Assembly (NCBI RefSeq): GCF_024170165.1
Contig: NZ_JALJXP010000003.1
Location: 186,001 to 250,000 of the forward strand
Direction: 5' to 3'
Source: Pseudomonas nitroreducens
Lineage (GTDB): Bacteria; Pseudomonadota; Gammaproteobacteria; Pseudomonadales; Pseudomonadaceae
Length of the DNA stretch: 64,000 bases
The notes beneath the pieces are model-generated. The model saw only the letters and a list, made by a program, of their open reading frames with translations, made no database searches and was not told where the DNA came from. The translations under genes and the position numbers were made by a program. Shown here one piece after another: positions 10,186 through 20,990 of the stretch (within the stretch, counting starts at the first letter, position 1; each line of letters begins with the position of its first letter).

Positions 10186-10791
10186 CTAGACCATGCCCTT
10201 GAGGGCACGGCGGATGAGTTCTTCGCTGGACAAACCTTCTTCCTGCACGGCGGCCACGGCGCGGCTCGCCTCCTGGGGTTTGAAGCCCAGGGCGATCAGC
10301 GCGCTGACCGCATCGGACTCGGCGCTTGAGACTGCGCCAACCCGCTTGGGTTCCACCACCAGCGGTGCGATGGACGGAATATTCTCCCACGCCTTGAAGC
10401 GATCTTTCAGCTCCACCAGCAGGCGCTCGGCGGTCTTCTTGCCCACGCCCGGGATCTTCACCAGGGTGGAAGTATCCTGTGCCTGCACGCAACGCACCAG
10501 CTCATCGACTTCCAGGCCCGACATCAGCGCCAATGCCAGCTTCGGGCCGACGCCATTGAGGCGGATCAGCTCGCGGAACAGCTCGCGCTCGCGCTTCTCG
10601 GCAAAGCCATAGAGCAGGTGGGCATCCTCGCGCACCACCAGGTGGGTGTGCAGGGTCACCGGCTCGCCCAGGCTCGGCAGGCGATACAGGGTGGTCATCG
10701 GCACTTCGAGCTCATAGCCCACGCCATTCACGTCGACGATCAGGTGCGGCGGTTGCTTTTCCGCCAGGGTGCCACGCAGGCGTCCAATCAC
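10186..10791 (-). CDS. ruvA: Holliday junction DNA helicase subunit RuvA
   Basis: 201 residues. N-terminal OB-fold ([31 protein letters not shown]), two helix-hairpin-helix motifs ([18 protein letters not shown] and [19 protein letters not shown]) and a C-terminal domain III that contacts RuvB. It is a tetramer that binds four-way junctions. The start is GTG at 10791, with AAGGA about 9 bases upstream; the resulting VIGRLRG is the conserved RuvA N-terminus. The longer frame upstream lacks family similarity. Confidence 0.97.
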   Translation of the reverse strand: MIGRLRGTLAEKQPPHLIVDVNGVGYELEVPMTTLYRLPSLGEPVTLHTHLVVREDAHLLYGFAEKRERELFRELIRLNGVGPKLALALMSGLEVDELVRCVQAQDTSTLVKIPGVGKKTAERLLVELKDRFKAWENIPSIAPLVVEPKRVGAVSSAESDAVSALIALGFKPQEASRAVAAVQEEGLSSEELIRRALKGMV

Positions 10792-10825
10792 GGGTGTTTG
10801 TCCTTGCTCAATGTTTTTCCGGATA

Positions 10826-11350
10826 TCACAGGCGCAGGCGACCGCCACGCCGACGGGCGCCTACCAGGCCATGCGGCACCAGGCTCTGACGGGTGTGGGC
10901 GTGGCACAGGGCAATGGCCAGGGCGTCGGAGGCGTCGATCTGCGGCTTCTGCACCAGCTTGAGCAGGTGCATGACCATCATCTGCACCTGCTGCTTGTCC
11001 GCGCCACCGGTGCCGGCAATGGCCTGCTTGACCTGGCTCGCGGTGTACTCGGCGATCTGCAAGCCTTCTTCCGCCGCCGCGACTATGGCCGCGCCCCGTG
11101 CCTGCCCCAGCTTCAGCGCCGAGTCGGCGTTGCGCGCCATGAACACCTGCTCGATGCCCATCATGGTCGGCTGGTAGGTCTGGATGACCTCGCGCACGCC
11201 ACGAAAGACGATCTGCAGGCGCTCGAACAGCTCGCCGTTGCCGGTACGGATGCAGCCCGACGCCACGTATTCGCAGCCACGGCCGGTGTCGCGCACCACG
11301 CCGAAGCCGGTAATCCGTGAACCTGGGTCGATGCCGAGAATCAGGGTCAT
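10826..11350 (-). CDS. ruvC: Holliday junction resolvase RuvC
   Basis: 174 residues. RNase-H-fold endonuclease; the first acidic catalytic residue is Asp8 in [15 protein letters not shown], and further acids lie in GIEQVF (Glu) and [14 protein letters not shown] (Asp). It cuts Holliday junctions symmetrically in complex with RuvAB. It is the first gene of ruvCAB, 34 bases before ruvA. A strong hairpin terminator separates it from the upstream yebC gene, so ruvC probably has its own promoter within roughly 11351-11399. Confidence 0.97.
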   Translation of the reverse strand: MTLILGIDPGSRITGFGVVRDTGRGCEYVASGCIRTGNGELFERLQIVFRGVREVIQTYQPTMMGIEQVFMARNADSALKLGQARGAAIVAAAEEGLQIAEYTASQVKQAIAGTGGADKQQVQMMVMHLLKLVQKPQIDASDALAIALCHAHTRQSLVPHGLVGARRRGGRLRL

Positions 11351-11399
11351 GTCCGTCCGATCAAACCTTGTCCGTAACCTGTACTTCAGATAACAAAAA

Positions 11400-11441
11400 C
11401 CGGAAGCGGGAGGCGCCGCTGACGACCACTCCCGCTTCCGG
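11400..11441 (-). terminator. Terminator after yebC/pmpR
   Basis: Perfect 13-bp stem CCGGAAGCGGGAG / CTCCCGCTTCCGG with a 16-base loop. On the minus strand it is followed by a run of five T, so it terminates yebC before ruvC. Confidence 0.85.
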
Positions 11442-11466
11442 CTTCAGACCAGCGCCGGTGGTGGGA

Positions 11467-12213
11467 TCAGCCCAGCTGGGCCATCACCTCGTCCGGGATC
11501 TCCGCATTGGAGTAGACGTTCTGCACGTCGTCCAGGTCTTCGAGCATATCGATCAGCTTGAGGACCTTCTGCGCAGTGTCCAGTTCCAGGGACGCGGTGG
11601 TCGACGGGATCATGGTGATCTCGGCGTCCTCGCCCTTGAAGCCGGCTTCGGTCAGCGCTTCGTTGACCGAGATGAAGTCGGCGAAGGTGGTGAAGACGTC
11701 GATGGAACCGTCATCGTTGACCACCACGTCGTCGGCGCCGGCTTCCAGCGCGGCATCCATCAGGGCTTCTTCGTTCACGCCCGGCGCATAGCTGATCTGG
11801 CCCTTGCGCTCGAACAGGTAGGCCACCGAACCATCGGTACCCAGGTTGCCGCCGCATTTGCTGAAGGCATGGCGCACTTCGGCCGCGGTGCGGTTGCGGT
11901 TGTCGGTCATCGCTTCGACGATGATCGCTACACCACTGGGCGCGTAGCCTTCGTAGGTCAGCTCGGCCATGTTGTCCGCTTCGCTGGAGCCCACACCGCG
12001 CTGGATGGCGCGGTCGATGGTGTCGCGGGTCATGTTGGCGGTCAGCGCCTTGTCCACGGCCAGGCGCAGACGCGGATTGTCCGCCGGGATCCCCCCGCCC
12101 TGCTTGGCAGCGACGGTCAGCTCACGAATGAGCTTGGTGAAGATCTTGCCCTTCTTGGCGTCCTGACGTTCCTTGCGGTGCTTGATGTTGGCCCATTTGG
12201 AATGACCAGCCAT
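11467..12213 (-). CDS. yebC: YebC/PmpR family DNA-binding regulator
   Basis: 248 residues, full length. The N-terminal [25 protein letters not shown] signature and three-domain YebC fold are clear (domain 2 ESVTYEGY-type segment is [16 protein letters not shown]). The P. aeruginosa orthologue at this locus, PmpR, was described as a repressor of the quinolone regulator gene pqsR. Other YebC proteins have since been linked to relief of ribosome stalling at proline-rich stretches, so the mode of action is open. It lies between aspS and ruvC, as is common. Confidence 0.95.
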   Translation of the reverse strand: MAGHSKWANIKHRKERQDAKKGKIFTKLIRELTVAAKQGGGIPADNPRLRLAVDKALTANMTRDTIDRAIQRGVGSSEADNMAELTYEGYAPSGVAIIVEAMTDNRNRTAAEVRHAFSKCGGNLGTDGSVAYLFERKGQISYAPGVNEEALMDAALEAGADDVVVNDDGSIDVFTTFADFISVNEALTEAGFKGEDAEITMIPSTTASLELDTAQKVLKLIDMLEDLDDVQNVYSNAEIPDEVMAQLG

Positions 12214-12245
12214 AACTCACTCCGTATCGCTTGTTTGCTTCGCAC

Positions 12246-12270
12246 GCGGCGCCCGGCTTGCGGGCGCCGC
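12246..12270 (-). other. GC-rich hairpin between aspS and yebC
   Basis: Perfect 10-bp stem GCGGCGCCCG / CGGGCGCCGC with a 5-base loop. No T-run follows on either strand, so it may attenuate or protect mRNA ends rather than act as a canonical terminator. Confidence 0.5.
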
Positions 12271-12286
12271 GGCAATCTGGATCGAC

Positions 12287-14065
12287 TTAATCGGCGGCCT
12301 TCTGCTGCTCGCGCAGGCGGATGTTCAGCTCGCGCAGGGCCTTGGCATCCACGGTACCCGGAGCCTGGGTCATGACGTCGCCGGCGCTCTGGGTTTTCGG
12401 GAAGGCGATGACTTCGCGGATAGAGGCTGCGCCGGTCATCAGCATCACCAGACGGTCCAGACCGAAGGCCAGGCCACCGTGCGGCGGTGCGCCGTACTTG
12501 AGGGCGTCGAGGAGGAAGCCGAACTTCTCTTCCTGCTCCGCATCATCGATGCCGAGCACGCGGAATACCGCCTGCTGCATGGACTTGTCGTGGATACGGA
12601 TGGAGCCGCCGCCCAGTTCGGTGCCGTTGAGCACCATGTCGTAGGCACGGGACAGCTTGCCGGCCGGGTTGGCCTCCAGCTCTTCCGGGGTGCACTTGGG
12701 TGCGGTGAACGGGTGGTGCAGAGAGGTCAGGCTGCCGTCGTCGTTCTCTTCGAACATCGGGAAGTCCACGACCCACATCGGCGCCCACTCCTTGGTGAGC
12801 AGGTTGAGGTCATGGCCGACCTTGATGCGCAGCGCGCCCAGGGCGTCGCAGACGATCTTGGCCTTGTCGGCACCGAAGAACACGATGTCGCCATCGACTG
12901 CGCCAACGCGATCGAGGATATCGTTCAGGTTCGGCTCGGCAATGTTCTTCACGATCGGCGACTGCAGGCCTTCGACGCCCTTGGCGCGTTCGTTGACCTT
13001 GATGTAGGCCAGGCCCTTGGCGCCGTAGATGCCGACGAACTTGGTGTAGTCGTCGATCTGCTTGCGCGGCATGCTCGCACCGCCCGGAACACGCAGGGCG
13101 GCTACGCGGCCCTTCGGATCGTTGGCCGGGCCGGAGAACACCTTGAACTCGACGTCCTTGAGCTGATCGGCCACGTCGACCAGTTCCAGCGGGATACGCA
13201 GGTCAGGCTTGTCCGAACCGTAGCGGCGCATGGCCTCTTCGAACGGCATGTGCGGGAATTCGTCGAACTCGACGTTCAGCACTTCCTTGAACAGCTGGCG
13301 CACCATCTTCTCGGTGATCTCGATGATGTCGCTTTCTTCGAGGAAGCTGGTCTCGATGTCGATCTGGGTGAATTCCGGCTGGCGGTCGGCACGCAGGTCT
13401 TCGTCGCGGAAGCACTTGGCGATCTGGTAGTAGCGGTCGAAGCCGGCCACCATCAGCAGTTGCTTGAACAGCTGGGGCGACTGCGGCAGGGCGAAGAAGT
13501 GACCCGGGTAGGTGCGGCTCGGCACCAGGTAGTCACGCGCACCTTCCGGAGTCGGACGACCAAGGATCGGGGTTTCCACGTCGAGGAAACCGTTGTCGTC
13601 CAGGTAACGACGGATGCTGCTGGTGATGCGCGCGCGCAGCTTCAGCTTGGCGGCCATCTCCGGGCGACGCAGGTCGATGAAGCGATAGCGCAGGCGGGTT
13701 TCCTCGCCTACGTCGGAGTATTCGTCCAGCGGGAACGGCGGGGTTTCGGCCTGGTTCAGCACTTCCAGCTCGTGACCCAGCACTTCGATGGCGCCGGAGG
13801 CCATGTTCGAGTTGCGCGCGCCTTCAGGGCGCAGGCGGACCTTGCCGGTGATCTTCACCACGTACTCGCTGCGCACGCGGTCGGCCTTGGCGAAGGTCTC
13901 GACGCGATCCGGATCGAACACCACCTGGGCCAGGCCCTCGCGATCGCGCACGTCGAGGAAGATCACCCCGCCGTGGTCGCGGCGACGGTGTACCCAACCG
14001 CAAAGAGTGACTGCCTGGCCGTCCAGGCTCTCGTTCAACTGGCCGCAATAGTGGCTGCGCATCAT
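12287..14065 (-). CDS. aspS: Aspartyl-tRNA synthetase (probably non-discriminating Asp/Asn type)
   Basis: 592 residues. Class II synthetase of bacterial type: N-terminal OB anticodon-binding domain ([20 protein letters not shown]), motif 2 region [18 protein letters not shown], a GAD insertion in the middle, and motif 3 [15 protein letters not shown] near the C-terminus. It charges tRNA-Asp. In P. aeruginosa the orthologue is known also to charge tRNA-Asn, which GatCAB then amidates; that is carried over here by homology. The start at 14065 (MMRSHYCGQ) is the family start. An open frame extends 39 codons further but lacks similarity. Confidence 0.98.
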   Translation of the reverse strand: MMRSHYCGQLNESLDGQAVTLCGWVHRRRDHGGVIFLDVRDREGLAQVVFDPDRVETFAKADRVRSEYVVKITGKVRLRPEGARNSNMASGAIEVLGHELEVLNQAETPPFPLDEYSDVGEETRLRYRFIDLRRPEMAAKLKLRARITSSIRRYLDDNGFLDVETPILGRPTPEGARDYLVPSRTYPGHFFALPQSPQLFKQLLMVAGFDRYYQIAKCFRDEDLRADRQPEFTQIDIETSFLEESDIIEITEKMVRQLFKEVLNVEFDEFPHMPFEEAMRRYGSDKPDLRIPLELVDVADQLKDVEFKVFSGPANDPKGRVAALRVPGGASMPRKQIDDYTKFVGIYGAKGLAYIKVNERAKGVEGLQSPIVKNIAEPNLNDILDRVGAVDGDIVFFGADKAKIVCDALGALRIKVGHDLNLLTKEWAPMWVVDFPMFEENDDGSLTSLHHPFTAPKCTPEELEANPAGKLSRAYDMVLNGTELGGGSIRIHDKSMQQAVFRVLGIDDAEQEEKFGFLLDALKYGAPPHGGLAFGLDRLVMLMTGAASIREVIAFPKTQSAGDVMTQAPGTVDAKALRELNIRLREQQKAAD

Positions 14066-14108
14066 GGTGTGTTTCGCTTCTCGAAAGTCTTGAATTCTAG
14101 GGAACCGC

Positions 14109-14378
14109 TCATTCGCTGGCGGAGCAGCCGCCACCACCGCTAGCGGTGGCCGAAGAGGCCGCTGAGGCATCGCCGGAGGCAAGGTTCTTCTTCGCTCCGG
14201 TCTTGAAGTCAGTCTCGTACCAACCGCTGCCGCCCAGGCGGAAACCCGGGGCCGACAACATCTTCTTCAATTCGGGAGCCTTGCAGGCCGGACAATCGAC
14301 CAACGGCGCATCGCTGATCTTCTGCAGCGATTCCAGCTGATGCGCGCAGGACTGGCACTGGTACTCGTAAATCGGCAT
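14109..14378 (-). CDS. FmdB-family zinc-ribbon protein
   Basis: 89 residues. Begins with the FmdB signature [16 protein letters not shown]; the zinc ribbon uses C8-x2-C11 and C29-x2-C32 (CPAC). It is followed by a Lys-rich stretch and a Ser/Ala/Gly tail ending GGGGCSASE. The family is small, putatively regulatory and without an established biochemical role. It lies 43 bases upstream of aspS on the same strand and is likely co-transcribed with it, the usual placement in pseudomonads. The ATG at 14378 is chosen because the family starts exactly there. Confidence 0.9.
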   Translation of the reverse strand: MPIYEYQCQSCAHQLESLQKISDAPLVDCPACKAPELKKMLSAPGFRLGGSGWYETDFKTGAKKNLASGDASAASSATASGGGGCSASE

Positions 14379-14621
14379 GAGGCACCTTGACTGATCACAC
14401 TGCCACGGGCCCGCGTCCCGCGGCAAAGACGCGGATTATAGCCTGAAAAATCCGCAGGTTGCAGCCAGGCTCCGGTGACGGAAAAGCCAGCCGGGCACAC
14501 AGCCTTTTAATAGATTCGTTCAATCGATCGCCTTGATATAGACCAAGAGCTTCGTCCCCACCCCGGTGTTAGCCTCGAATCCAACGCTTTGAATCACACA
14601 TGCCACGATGAGGAGATCGCC

Positions 14622-15092
14622 ATGGACATCGATATCGGAATCGCCAAACAGGATCGCGCCGCCATCGCCGACGGCCTGTCCCGTCTTCTGGCCGACACCT
14701 ACACGCTGTACCTGAAGACCCACAACTTCCACTGGAACGTCACCGGACCGATGTTCAACACCCTGCACCTGATGTTCGAGGGACAGTACACCGAACTGGC
14801 TCTGGCCGTGGACAGCATTGCCGAGCGCATTCGCGCACTGGGATTTCCCGCCCCAGGAACCTACGCCGCGTATGCCCGCCTGTCGTCGATCAAGGAAGAG
14901 GAAGGCGTGCCGGACGCCGAGCAGATGATCCGCCAGCTGGTGCAGGGCCAGGAAGCCGTGGTGCGCACCGCGCGCAGTATCTTCCCGCTGGCCGACAAGG
15001 TGGCCGACGAGCCGACTGCCGACCTGCTGACCCAACGCATGCAGGTACACGAGAAGACCGCCTGGATGCTGCGCAGCCTGCTTGCCGAGTAA
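14622..15092 (+). CDS. Dps-family ferritin-like protein (starvation/iron protection)
   Basis: 156 residues. Typical Dps core: [21 protein letters not shown] at about 33-53 followed by [13 protein letters not shown], supplying the inter-subunit ferroxidase ligands (H37, H49, D64, E68). The family forms 12-subunit shells that oxidise and store iron with peroxide; some members bind DNA. The N-terminus is short and only mildly charged, so DNA binding is uncertain. The start at 14622 has GAGGAG about 7 bases upstream. It stands alone; about 240 bases upstream hold its promoter and that of the fmdB-aspS pair, which points the other way. Confidence 0.95.
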   Translation: MDIDIGIAKQDRAAIADGLSRLLADTYTLYLKTHNFHWNVTGPMFNTLHLMFEGQYTELALAVDSIAERIRALGFPAPGTYAAYARLSSIKEEEGVPDAEQMIRQLVQGQEAVVRTARSIFPLADKVADEPTADLLTQRMQVHEKTAWMLRSLLAE

Positions 15093-15107
15093 TCCGTCCT
15101 TATATAA

Positions 15108-15132
15108 GGAAGCCCGCCGCCAGGTGGGCTTC
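15108..15132 (+). terminator. Hairpin after the dps-like gene
   Basis: 11-bp stem GGAAGCCCGCC / GGTGGGCTTCC (one G-T pair) with a 4-base loop, 15 bases past the stop. The following bases are C-rich, so it is a weak or factor-assisted terminator. Confidence 0.55.
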
Positions 15133-15306
15133 CCACCCCTACGAATGGCCTAAGCGGTTGATTTGAGAAGGCAAGTGGTTTGCTGTTAAATAACCGCCGT
15201 GCGTTTCGCGCATAGGCCGCCCAGCACGCTTTCATTTTCCTTTCCGGCGTCGCACCTGGGACGGCTGCTTCTTTTTTCGTTACCCGCTCAAGGTGAATCC
15301 GTAGCC

Positions 15307-15903
15307 ATGCTCAAAGCCGTCCATCTCGTGACGGGCGTCGCCGCACTCGTACTGTCCCTTATCCCGAGCCTGCGTAGTGATGCCCTGCCCTATCTGCAAC
15401 AGAGCGATGCCATCTACCTGGCCCTGCTCGGCCTGACCAGCCTTCTGCTCGCCCCGGGCAGCCACCTGAAACAGCCTTCGGCCCTGCAAGGCCTGGCCAC
15501 CGCCCTGGTGGTGCTGGCTGTCGTGCTTCAGGTGCTGATCCTGCTCGCACCACTGCCCTTCATCGGCGAACAGCCAGCCATCGTGCTGCCACTGCTGAGC
15601 CTGGCGGGCGCCGTCGTCCTGCAATGGATCGCCAGCCTCAACAAACCGAGCGCCAGCGCCGCCGTCGAAACCTTCGCCGGTGCCGACCGCGAAACCGGCA
15701 CCGTGAAGTGGTTCAACACCTCCAAGGGCTTCGGCTTCATTTCCCGCGATTCGGGCGAGGACATCTTCGTCCACTTCCGCGCCATTCGTGGCGAGGGCCA
15801 CCGCATCCTGATCGAAGGGCAGCGCGTGGAATTTTCGGTGGTGCAGCGCGACAAGGGCCTGCAGGCGGAGGACGTGATCGCCGCCCTGCCCAACCGCCGC
15901 TAA
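15307..15903 (+). CDS. Membrane protein with C-terminal cold-shock domain
   Basis: 198 residues in two parts. Residues 1-112 hold four hydrophobic segments (about 3-20, 35-50, 62-82, 90-110). A short linker leads to a complete cold-shock domain at about 130-195: [16 protein letters not shown] with RNP1 KGFGFI and RNP2 DIFVHF. The CSD is on the cytoplasmic side if the N-terminus is inside. CSDs bind single-stranded nucleic acid; tethering to the inner membrane would place that activity near translocons or the nucleoid periphery, which is inference. The start at 15307 has AAGGTG upstream. The P. aeruginosa locus has a cold-shock-annotated gene in the same position. Confidence 0.88.
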   Translation: MLKAVHLVTGVAALVLSLIPSLRSDALPYLQQSDAIYLALLGLTSLLLAPGSHLKQPSALQGLATALVVLAVVLQVLILLAPLPFIGEQPAIVLPLLSLAGAVVLQWIASLNKPSASAAVETFAGADRETGTVKWFNTSKGFGFISRDSGEDIFVHFRAIRGEGHRILIEGQRVEFSVVQRDKGLQAEDVIAALPNRR

Positions 15904-15916
15904 GCACTGCCCCATG

Positions 15917-15944
15917 AAAAAGCCCGCCGATCGGCGGGCTTTTT
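15917..15944. terminator. Bidirectional terminator between the cold-shock-domain gene and slyX
   Basis: A-run, perfect GCCCGCCGA / TCGGCGGGC stem and T-run; serves both convergent genes. Confidence 0.92.
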
Positions 15945-15954
15945 CATTCCCGCA

Positions 15955-16161
15955 TCAATAGTGCGGCGGCGGAGCATCATCTTCCGCAACGCCAACCTGG
16001 CCCTGCAGGTCTTCCAGGCGCTTGAGCAGCGCCTGCATCTGCAGACGGGTGCGTTCGATCACCCGCTCCTGCTCGTAGACCACGTCGCTGAGGGTTTGCA
16101 GTGCGTCATCCTGGAAGGCCAGCCGGCTCTCCAGGTCCATCACTCGAGTCTCCAGATCCAT
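15955..16161 (-). CDS. slyX: SlyX family protein
   Basis: 68 residues, almost entirely a predicted coiled coil (LETRVMDLESRLAFQDDALQTL, then VIERTRLQMQALLKRLEDL), ending in an acidic Pro-rich tail APPPHY as in other SlyX proteins. Function is not established; SlyX often lies near slyD or HIT genes. Two ATGs occur in tandem at 16164 and 16161. The second has the better distance (6 bases) from AGGAG, which overlaps the end of the HIT gene. It is directly downstream of that gene and translationally coupled. Confidence 0.9.
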   Translation of the reverse strand: MDLETRVMDLESRLAFQDDALQTLSDVVYEQERVIERTRLQMQALLKRLEDLQGQVGVAEDDAPPPHY

Positions 16162-16164
16162 CAT

Positions 16165-16590
16165 TCACTCCTGACCGAAGCGAAATCCATCGCCCAGCGC
16201 CATGCGCAGCTTCTCGCGCACCCGCGCCAGCTCTTCTTCTTTATAGGGAACCGCCGGGTGCTTGCCCCAGACCGGCCCCGGCCAGGCGACGTCGCCCTGC
16301 TTGCGCACGATCACGTGCACATGCAGCTGACTGACGACGTTGCCGAGATTGGCCACGTTCATCTTGTCCGCATCGAAAGTGTCCTTGAGCACTTCCGCCA
16401 GCTGAGTCGCCTCGCGCCACAGCTGTTGCTGATCGGCGGAATCCAGCTGAAAGATCTCACTGACGTCTTCGCGACGTGGAACCAGGATGAACCACGGGTA
16501 CTGCGAGTCGTTCATCAACAACAGGCTGCTCAGCGGGAAATCACCCAGTGCAACGGTGTCCTGCTGGAGACGGGAATCCAGGGCGAACAT
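16165..16590 (-). CDS. HIT-family (histidine-triad-like) protein
   Basis: 141 residues. The core has the HIT-like fold with QLHVHVIVRKQGDVAWPGPVWG at about 89-110. HIT proteins are nucleotide hydrolases or transferases using H-x-H-x-H-x-x. Here only H90 and H92 are present and the third triad position is Ile94, so activity may differ from HINT/FHIT. The start at 16590 follows AGGAGAGG at a good distance and gives MFALDSRLQQDT, the pseudomonad N-terminus. Substrate unknown. It is co-transcribed with slyX. Confidence 0.85.
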   Translation of the reverse strand: MFALDSRLQQDTVALGDFPLSSLLLMNDSQYPWFILVPRREDVSEIFQLDSADQQQLWREATQLAEVLKDTFDADKMNVANLGNVVSQLHVHVIVRKQGDVAWPGPVWGKHPAVPYKEEELARVREKLRMALGDGFRFGQE

Positions 16591-17179
16591 AAGACCTCTC
16601 CTGTTCGACGAGCCTTGTTTAAGCCTAGCCCCACGGGGGAGCCGAAAGGCGCGAAGAATACTAGAGAGCCCTTCCGGCGAACATGCCCGACCGGCGCATC
16701 GCACTGGAGCACACCCATTGTGGCGCCGCACCAGGATCGCGCATGGCGCGGATTGGCATATCCCGACAACAGGTGCGTGCAGGAATCTGCACGGCAATCC
16801 CGGCCATCAGCAGCGAAAAATCGTTTAAACAGCTACAACTACGGGATGCCAGAAAACGACATGCGCGCTCGTGGATGTTGCAAATCCCCAACGGAAGCCG
16901 TGAAATGCGTCGACACGTCGCAAGACGAACACTGTGAAGGCGGCTCCGGGCATTTGTGCACGGTTGTTGCTAGAGGCAAGGACAACGCACCGACGACCAC
17001 CCCAACCGGAGAAGTGGGCGCGGAGGCGGGAGAACATAAGAAGTGGTCAATGGAATAGAGAACCACAAGGACTGAAGCATCAATGAAGCAATCAGGGGGC
17101 AATCTCTTTTTGCAACACGAGAACTGCTTGAATGCGACATGCGTCATGCAGCTTTGCGACAGTCCCGTAAAGATTTTGT

Positions 17180-17213
17180 GTGTTCATTTGGGCAACTATC
17201 GCCAACTGAACAC
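17180..17213. promoter_or_regulatory. 34-bp inverted repeat in the oprD promoter region
   Basis: Arms GTGTTCATTTGG (17180-17191) and CCAACTGAACAC (17202-17213) pair at 11 of 12 positions around a 10-base spacer. It ends 4 bases before an extended -10, so it overlaps the -35 region: a likely operator for a dimeric regulator. Confidence 0.5.
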
Positions 17214-17216
17214 GCG

Positions 17217-17225
17217 TGCTATAAG
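17217..17225 (+). promoter_or_regulatory. Candidate extended -10 of the oprD promoter
   Basis: TGCTATAAG has TG one base before a near-consensus TATAAG hexamer. No good -35 is present, which fits an extended -10 or an activated promoter. A transcript from about 17232 would have a 75-base leader. Confidence 0.45.
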
Positions 17226-17249
17226 TTAGCGCCGACAAAAAAAGAAAGA

Positions 17250-17275
17250 GCCATCACCGCGGCAATAGTGATGGC
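17250..17275 (+). promoter_or_regulatory. Hairpin in the oprD mRNA leader
   Basis: Perfect 8-bp stem GCCATCAC / GTGATGGC with a 10-base loop. It lies 31 bases upstream of the oprD start codon and sequesters an in-frame ATG at 17271. OprD mRNA in P. aeruginosa is a known target of small RNAs; a role for this hairpin is inference. Confidence 0.4.
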
Positions 17276-17306
17276 GAATAATTTCAAAACCAAAGGAGCA
17301 ATCACA

Positions 17307-18665
17307 ATGAAAGTGATGAAGTGGAGCGCCATCGCCCTGGCCGTTTCTGCAGGCAGCACACAACTGGCAATGGCCGAGCCCTTCGTAGGCAATCAGGCTG
17401 ACGCTAAAGGCTTTGTCGAAGACAGCAGCCTGAACTTCCTGGTTCGCAACTACTACTTCAATCGCGATCAGCGCAATGGCGGCGGCAACGTGGCCGACGC
17501 CTCCAAGGCCAGCGGCTACAAGAACGGCTACCGCGAAGAATGGACCCAGGGCTTCTGGGCCAACTACAACTCTGGCTTCACCCAGGGCACTGTAGGCTTC
17601 GGCGTTGACGCCTTCGGCTACCTCGGCCTGAAACTGGATTCCGGCCGCGGCCGTACCGGTACCGAGAACTTGGCAATCAGCGACGACGGCACCCCGCAGG
17701 ATTCCTTCGGCAAAGCCGGCGGCGCCATCAAGGTCCGCGTTTCCAAGACCGAGCTGAAAGCCGGTGACATGCAGCCGACCGCACCGGTGTTCGCCGTTGG
17801 CGGCACCCGCCTGCTGCCGCAGACCGCTAGCGGCCTGGCCATCATGAGCAGCGAGCTGGAAGGTCTGGACGTCGAAGGCGGCCACTACTACTCCGGCACC
17901 AGCCAGAACGACACCAGCCACGACGGTGAAATCTGGGCCAACTACGCTGGCGTAACCGGCAACACCGCCGACTTCGTTGGCGGCAAGTACGCCTTCTCCG
18001 ACAACTTCAGCGCCTCCCTCTACGGTGCCAAGCTGGAAGATGTCTGGAACCAGTACTACACCAACCTGAACTACACCCTGCCGATCGCCGATGACCAGTC
18101 CCTGGGCTTCGACTTCAACTACTACAACACCAAGGACGAAGGTTCGGCCAAAGCTGGCAAGATCAGCAACAACGCCTTCTCCCTGGCTGCCGCTTACACC
18201 CTGAGCGCTCACACCTTCACCCTGGCCTTCCAGAAAGTGAATGGCGATACCCCGTTCGACTACATCGGTATCGGTGACAACAACAAGGGCGGCGACTCGA
18301 TCTTCCTCGCCAACTCCGTTCAGTACTCCGACTTCAACGGCCCGGGTGAAAAATCCTGGCAAGCCCGTTACGACCTGAACATGAAAGAGTACGGCGTACC
18401 GGGCCTGACCTTCATGGGTCGTTACATCAACGGTCAGGACATCGACGGCACCAAGGCAGTCGGCACCGCTTACGAAGGTCTGTACGGTGAAGATGGCAAG
18501 CACCACGAAACCAACCTGGAAGCCAAGTACGTGATTCAGGAAGGCGCTGCGAAGGATCTGTCCTTCCGTATCCGTCAAGCCTGGCACCGCGGCAACTCCG
18601 ACCAGGGCGAAGGCGACGTGGACGAGTTCCGCCTGATCGTCGACTACCCGCTGTCCGTGATGTAA
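17307..18665 (+). CDS. oprD: OprD outer-membrane porin (basic amino acid / carbapenem entry)
   Basis: 452 residues. Signal peptide [23 protein letters not shown], then an 18-strand OprD-type barrel starting [19 protein letters not shown] and ending [14 protein letters not shown], with a terminal aromatic/hydrophobic pattern for BAM. Long identical stretches to P. aeruginosa OprD can be recalled ([40 protein letters not shown]). The locus between the HIT gene and proS is also that of OprD. OprD admits arginine, lysine and small peptides, and also imipenem. The start at 17307 has AAAGGAG 7-8 bases upstream; an in-frame ATG at 17271 is not favoured. The extracellular loops differ from PAO1, as is common. 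Confidence 0.94.
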   Translation: MKVMKWSAIALAVSAGSTQLAMAEPFVGNQADAKGFVEDSSLNFLVRNYYFNRDQRNGGGNVADASKASGYKNGYREEWTQGFWANYNSGFTQGTVGFGVDAFGYLGLKLDSGRGRTGTENLAISDDGTPQDSFGKAGGAIKVRVSKTELKAGDMQPTAPVFAVGGTRLLPQTASGLAIMSSELEGLDVEGGHYYSGTSQNDTSHDGEIWANYAGVTGNTADFVGGKYAFSDNFSASLYGAKLEDVWNQYYTNLNYTLPIADDQSLGFDFNYYNTKDEGSAKAGKISNNAFSLAAAYTLSAHTFTLAFQKVNGDTPFDYIGIGDNNKGGDSIFLANSVQYSDFNGPGEKSWQARYDLNMKEYGVPGLTFMGRYINGQDIDGTKAVGTAYEGLYGEDGKHHETNLEAKYVIQEGAAKDLSFRIRQAWHRGNSDQGEGDVDEFRLIVDYPLSVM

Positions 18666-18687
18666 TTCACGACACGCAGGTAACAAG

Positions 18688-18714
18688 AAAGCCCGGCATC
18701 TGCCGGGCTTTTTT
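18688..18714. terminator. Bidirectional terminator between oprD and the thioesterase gene
   Basis: AAAGCCCGGCA / TGCCGGGCTTT stem with a 2-base loop and a run of six T, 23 bases after the oprD stop. Confidence 0.92.
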
Positions 18715-18747
18715 ATTGCAACTTACCTACAACTTCGAACGTATCTG

Positions 18748-19164
18748 TTACATCGGCAATACATAGGTGCCGGTTACATGGGCGACCAACTCCTGCGGAT
18801 TGCTGACCGAGTAGACAGCCACTTCGCAAACCACCTGCCGGCGTCCCAGCTTCAATATCTTCGCTTCGGCCAACAGATCTTCCGGCTTGGGTTTGCTGAG
18901 AAAGTTGATATTCAGGTTGGAAGTAACGGCCATCTCGACGTTATCCAGCTGCGCCAGGATCACCGCGTACATCGCCGCGTCCGCCAGAGCCATGATGGTC
19001 GGCCCGGACACCGTTCCGCCCGGCCGCACCAGCTTTCCATGGAAGGGAATTCGCGCGAAGGCGCTGCGCCCTTCCAGGGCATCGATGCGGAAATCCATCT
19101 CGTCCGCCATGGGCAATCCCGCGCGGATGAACGCCTGTACCTGCGCCGCATTCAATCGACTCAC
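18748..19164 (-). CDS. PaaI/YiiD-type hot-dog thioesterase
   Basis: 138 residues. Hot-dog fold with the PaaI-like segment [27 protein letters not shown] at about 60-86, where the family helix begins, followed by [12 protein letters not shown]. It probably hydrolyses an acyl- or aryl-CoA thioester; the substrate is unknown. The start is GTG at 19164: GGAGGAG lies 5-7 bases upstream, and the upstream extension is unsupported. It is divergent from proS with about 100 bases between them. Confidence 0.85.
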   Translation of the reverse strand: MSRLNAAQVQAFIRAGLPMADEMDFRIDALEGRSAFARIPFHGKLVRPGGTVSGPTIMALADAAMYAVILAQLDNVEMAVTSNLNINFLSKPKPEDLLAEAKILKLGRRQVVCEVAVYSVSNPQELVAHVTGTYVLPM

Positions 19165-19266
19165 ACCACTCCTCCGTCTCCACCCGCCGCGCGCTGTACG
19201 CAGCCAGACCTGCACCGTACAATGCCCAGCCTATATTCCCCTTCGCAACCGACAAAACGGCCAAAG

Positions 19267-20982
<1,716 letters not shown>

Positions 20983-20990
20983 GCAGAGCG

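Larger units (their letters stand above)
16591..17306. other. 716-bp intergenic region between the HIT gene and oprD
   Basis: The two flanking genes diverge, so both promoters lie here. I find no coding frame with family features on either strand. The part from about 16800 to 17170 is less GC-rich and less codon-like than its surroundings. Features I can point to are the inverted repeat at 17180-17213, the extended -10 at 17217-17225 and the leader hairpin at 17250-17275. A small RNA cannot be excluded. Confidence 0.5.

Noticed and set aside
12479-14143. Long 554-codon open frame on the plus strand opposite aspS
   Set aside because: Shadow of the GC-rich aspS gene; His/Val/Asp-rich translation with no domain. 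The minus strand has a complete AspRS.
17226-18686. 486-codon minus-strand frame opposite oprD
   Set aside because: Antisense shadow; lacks signal or family features while OprD is complete.
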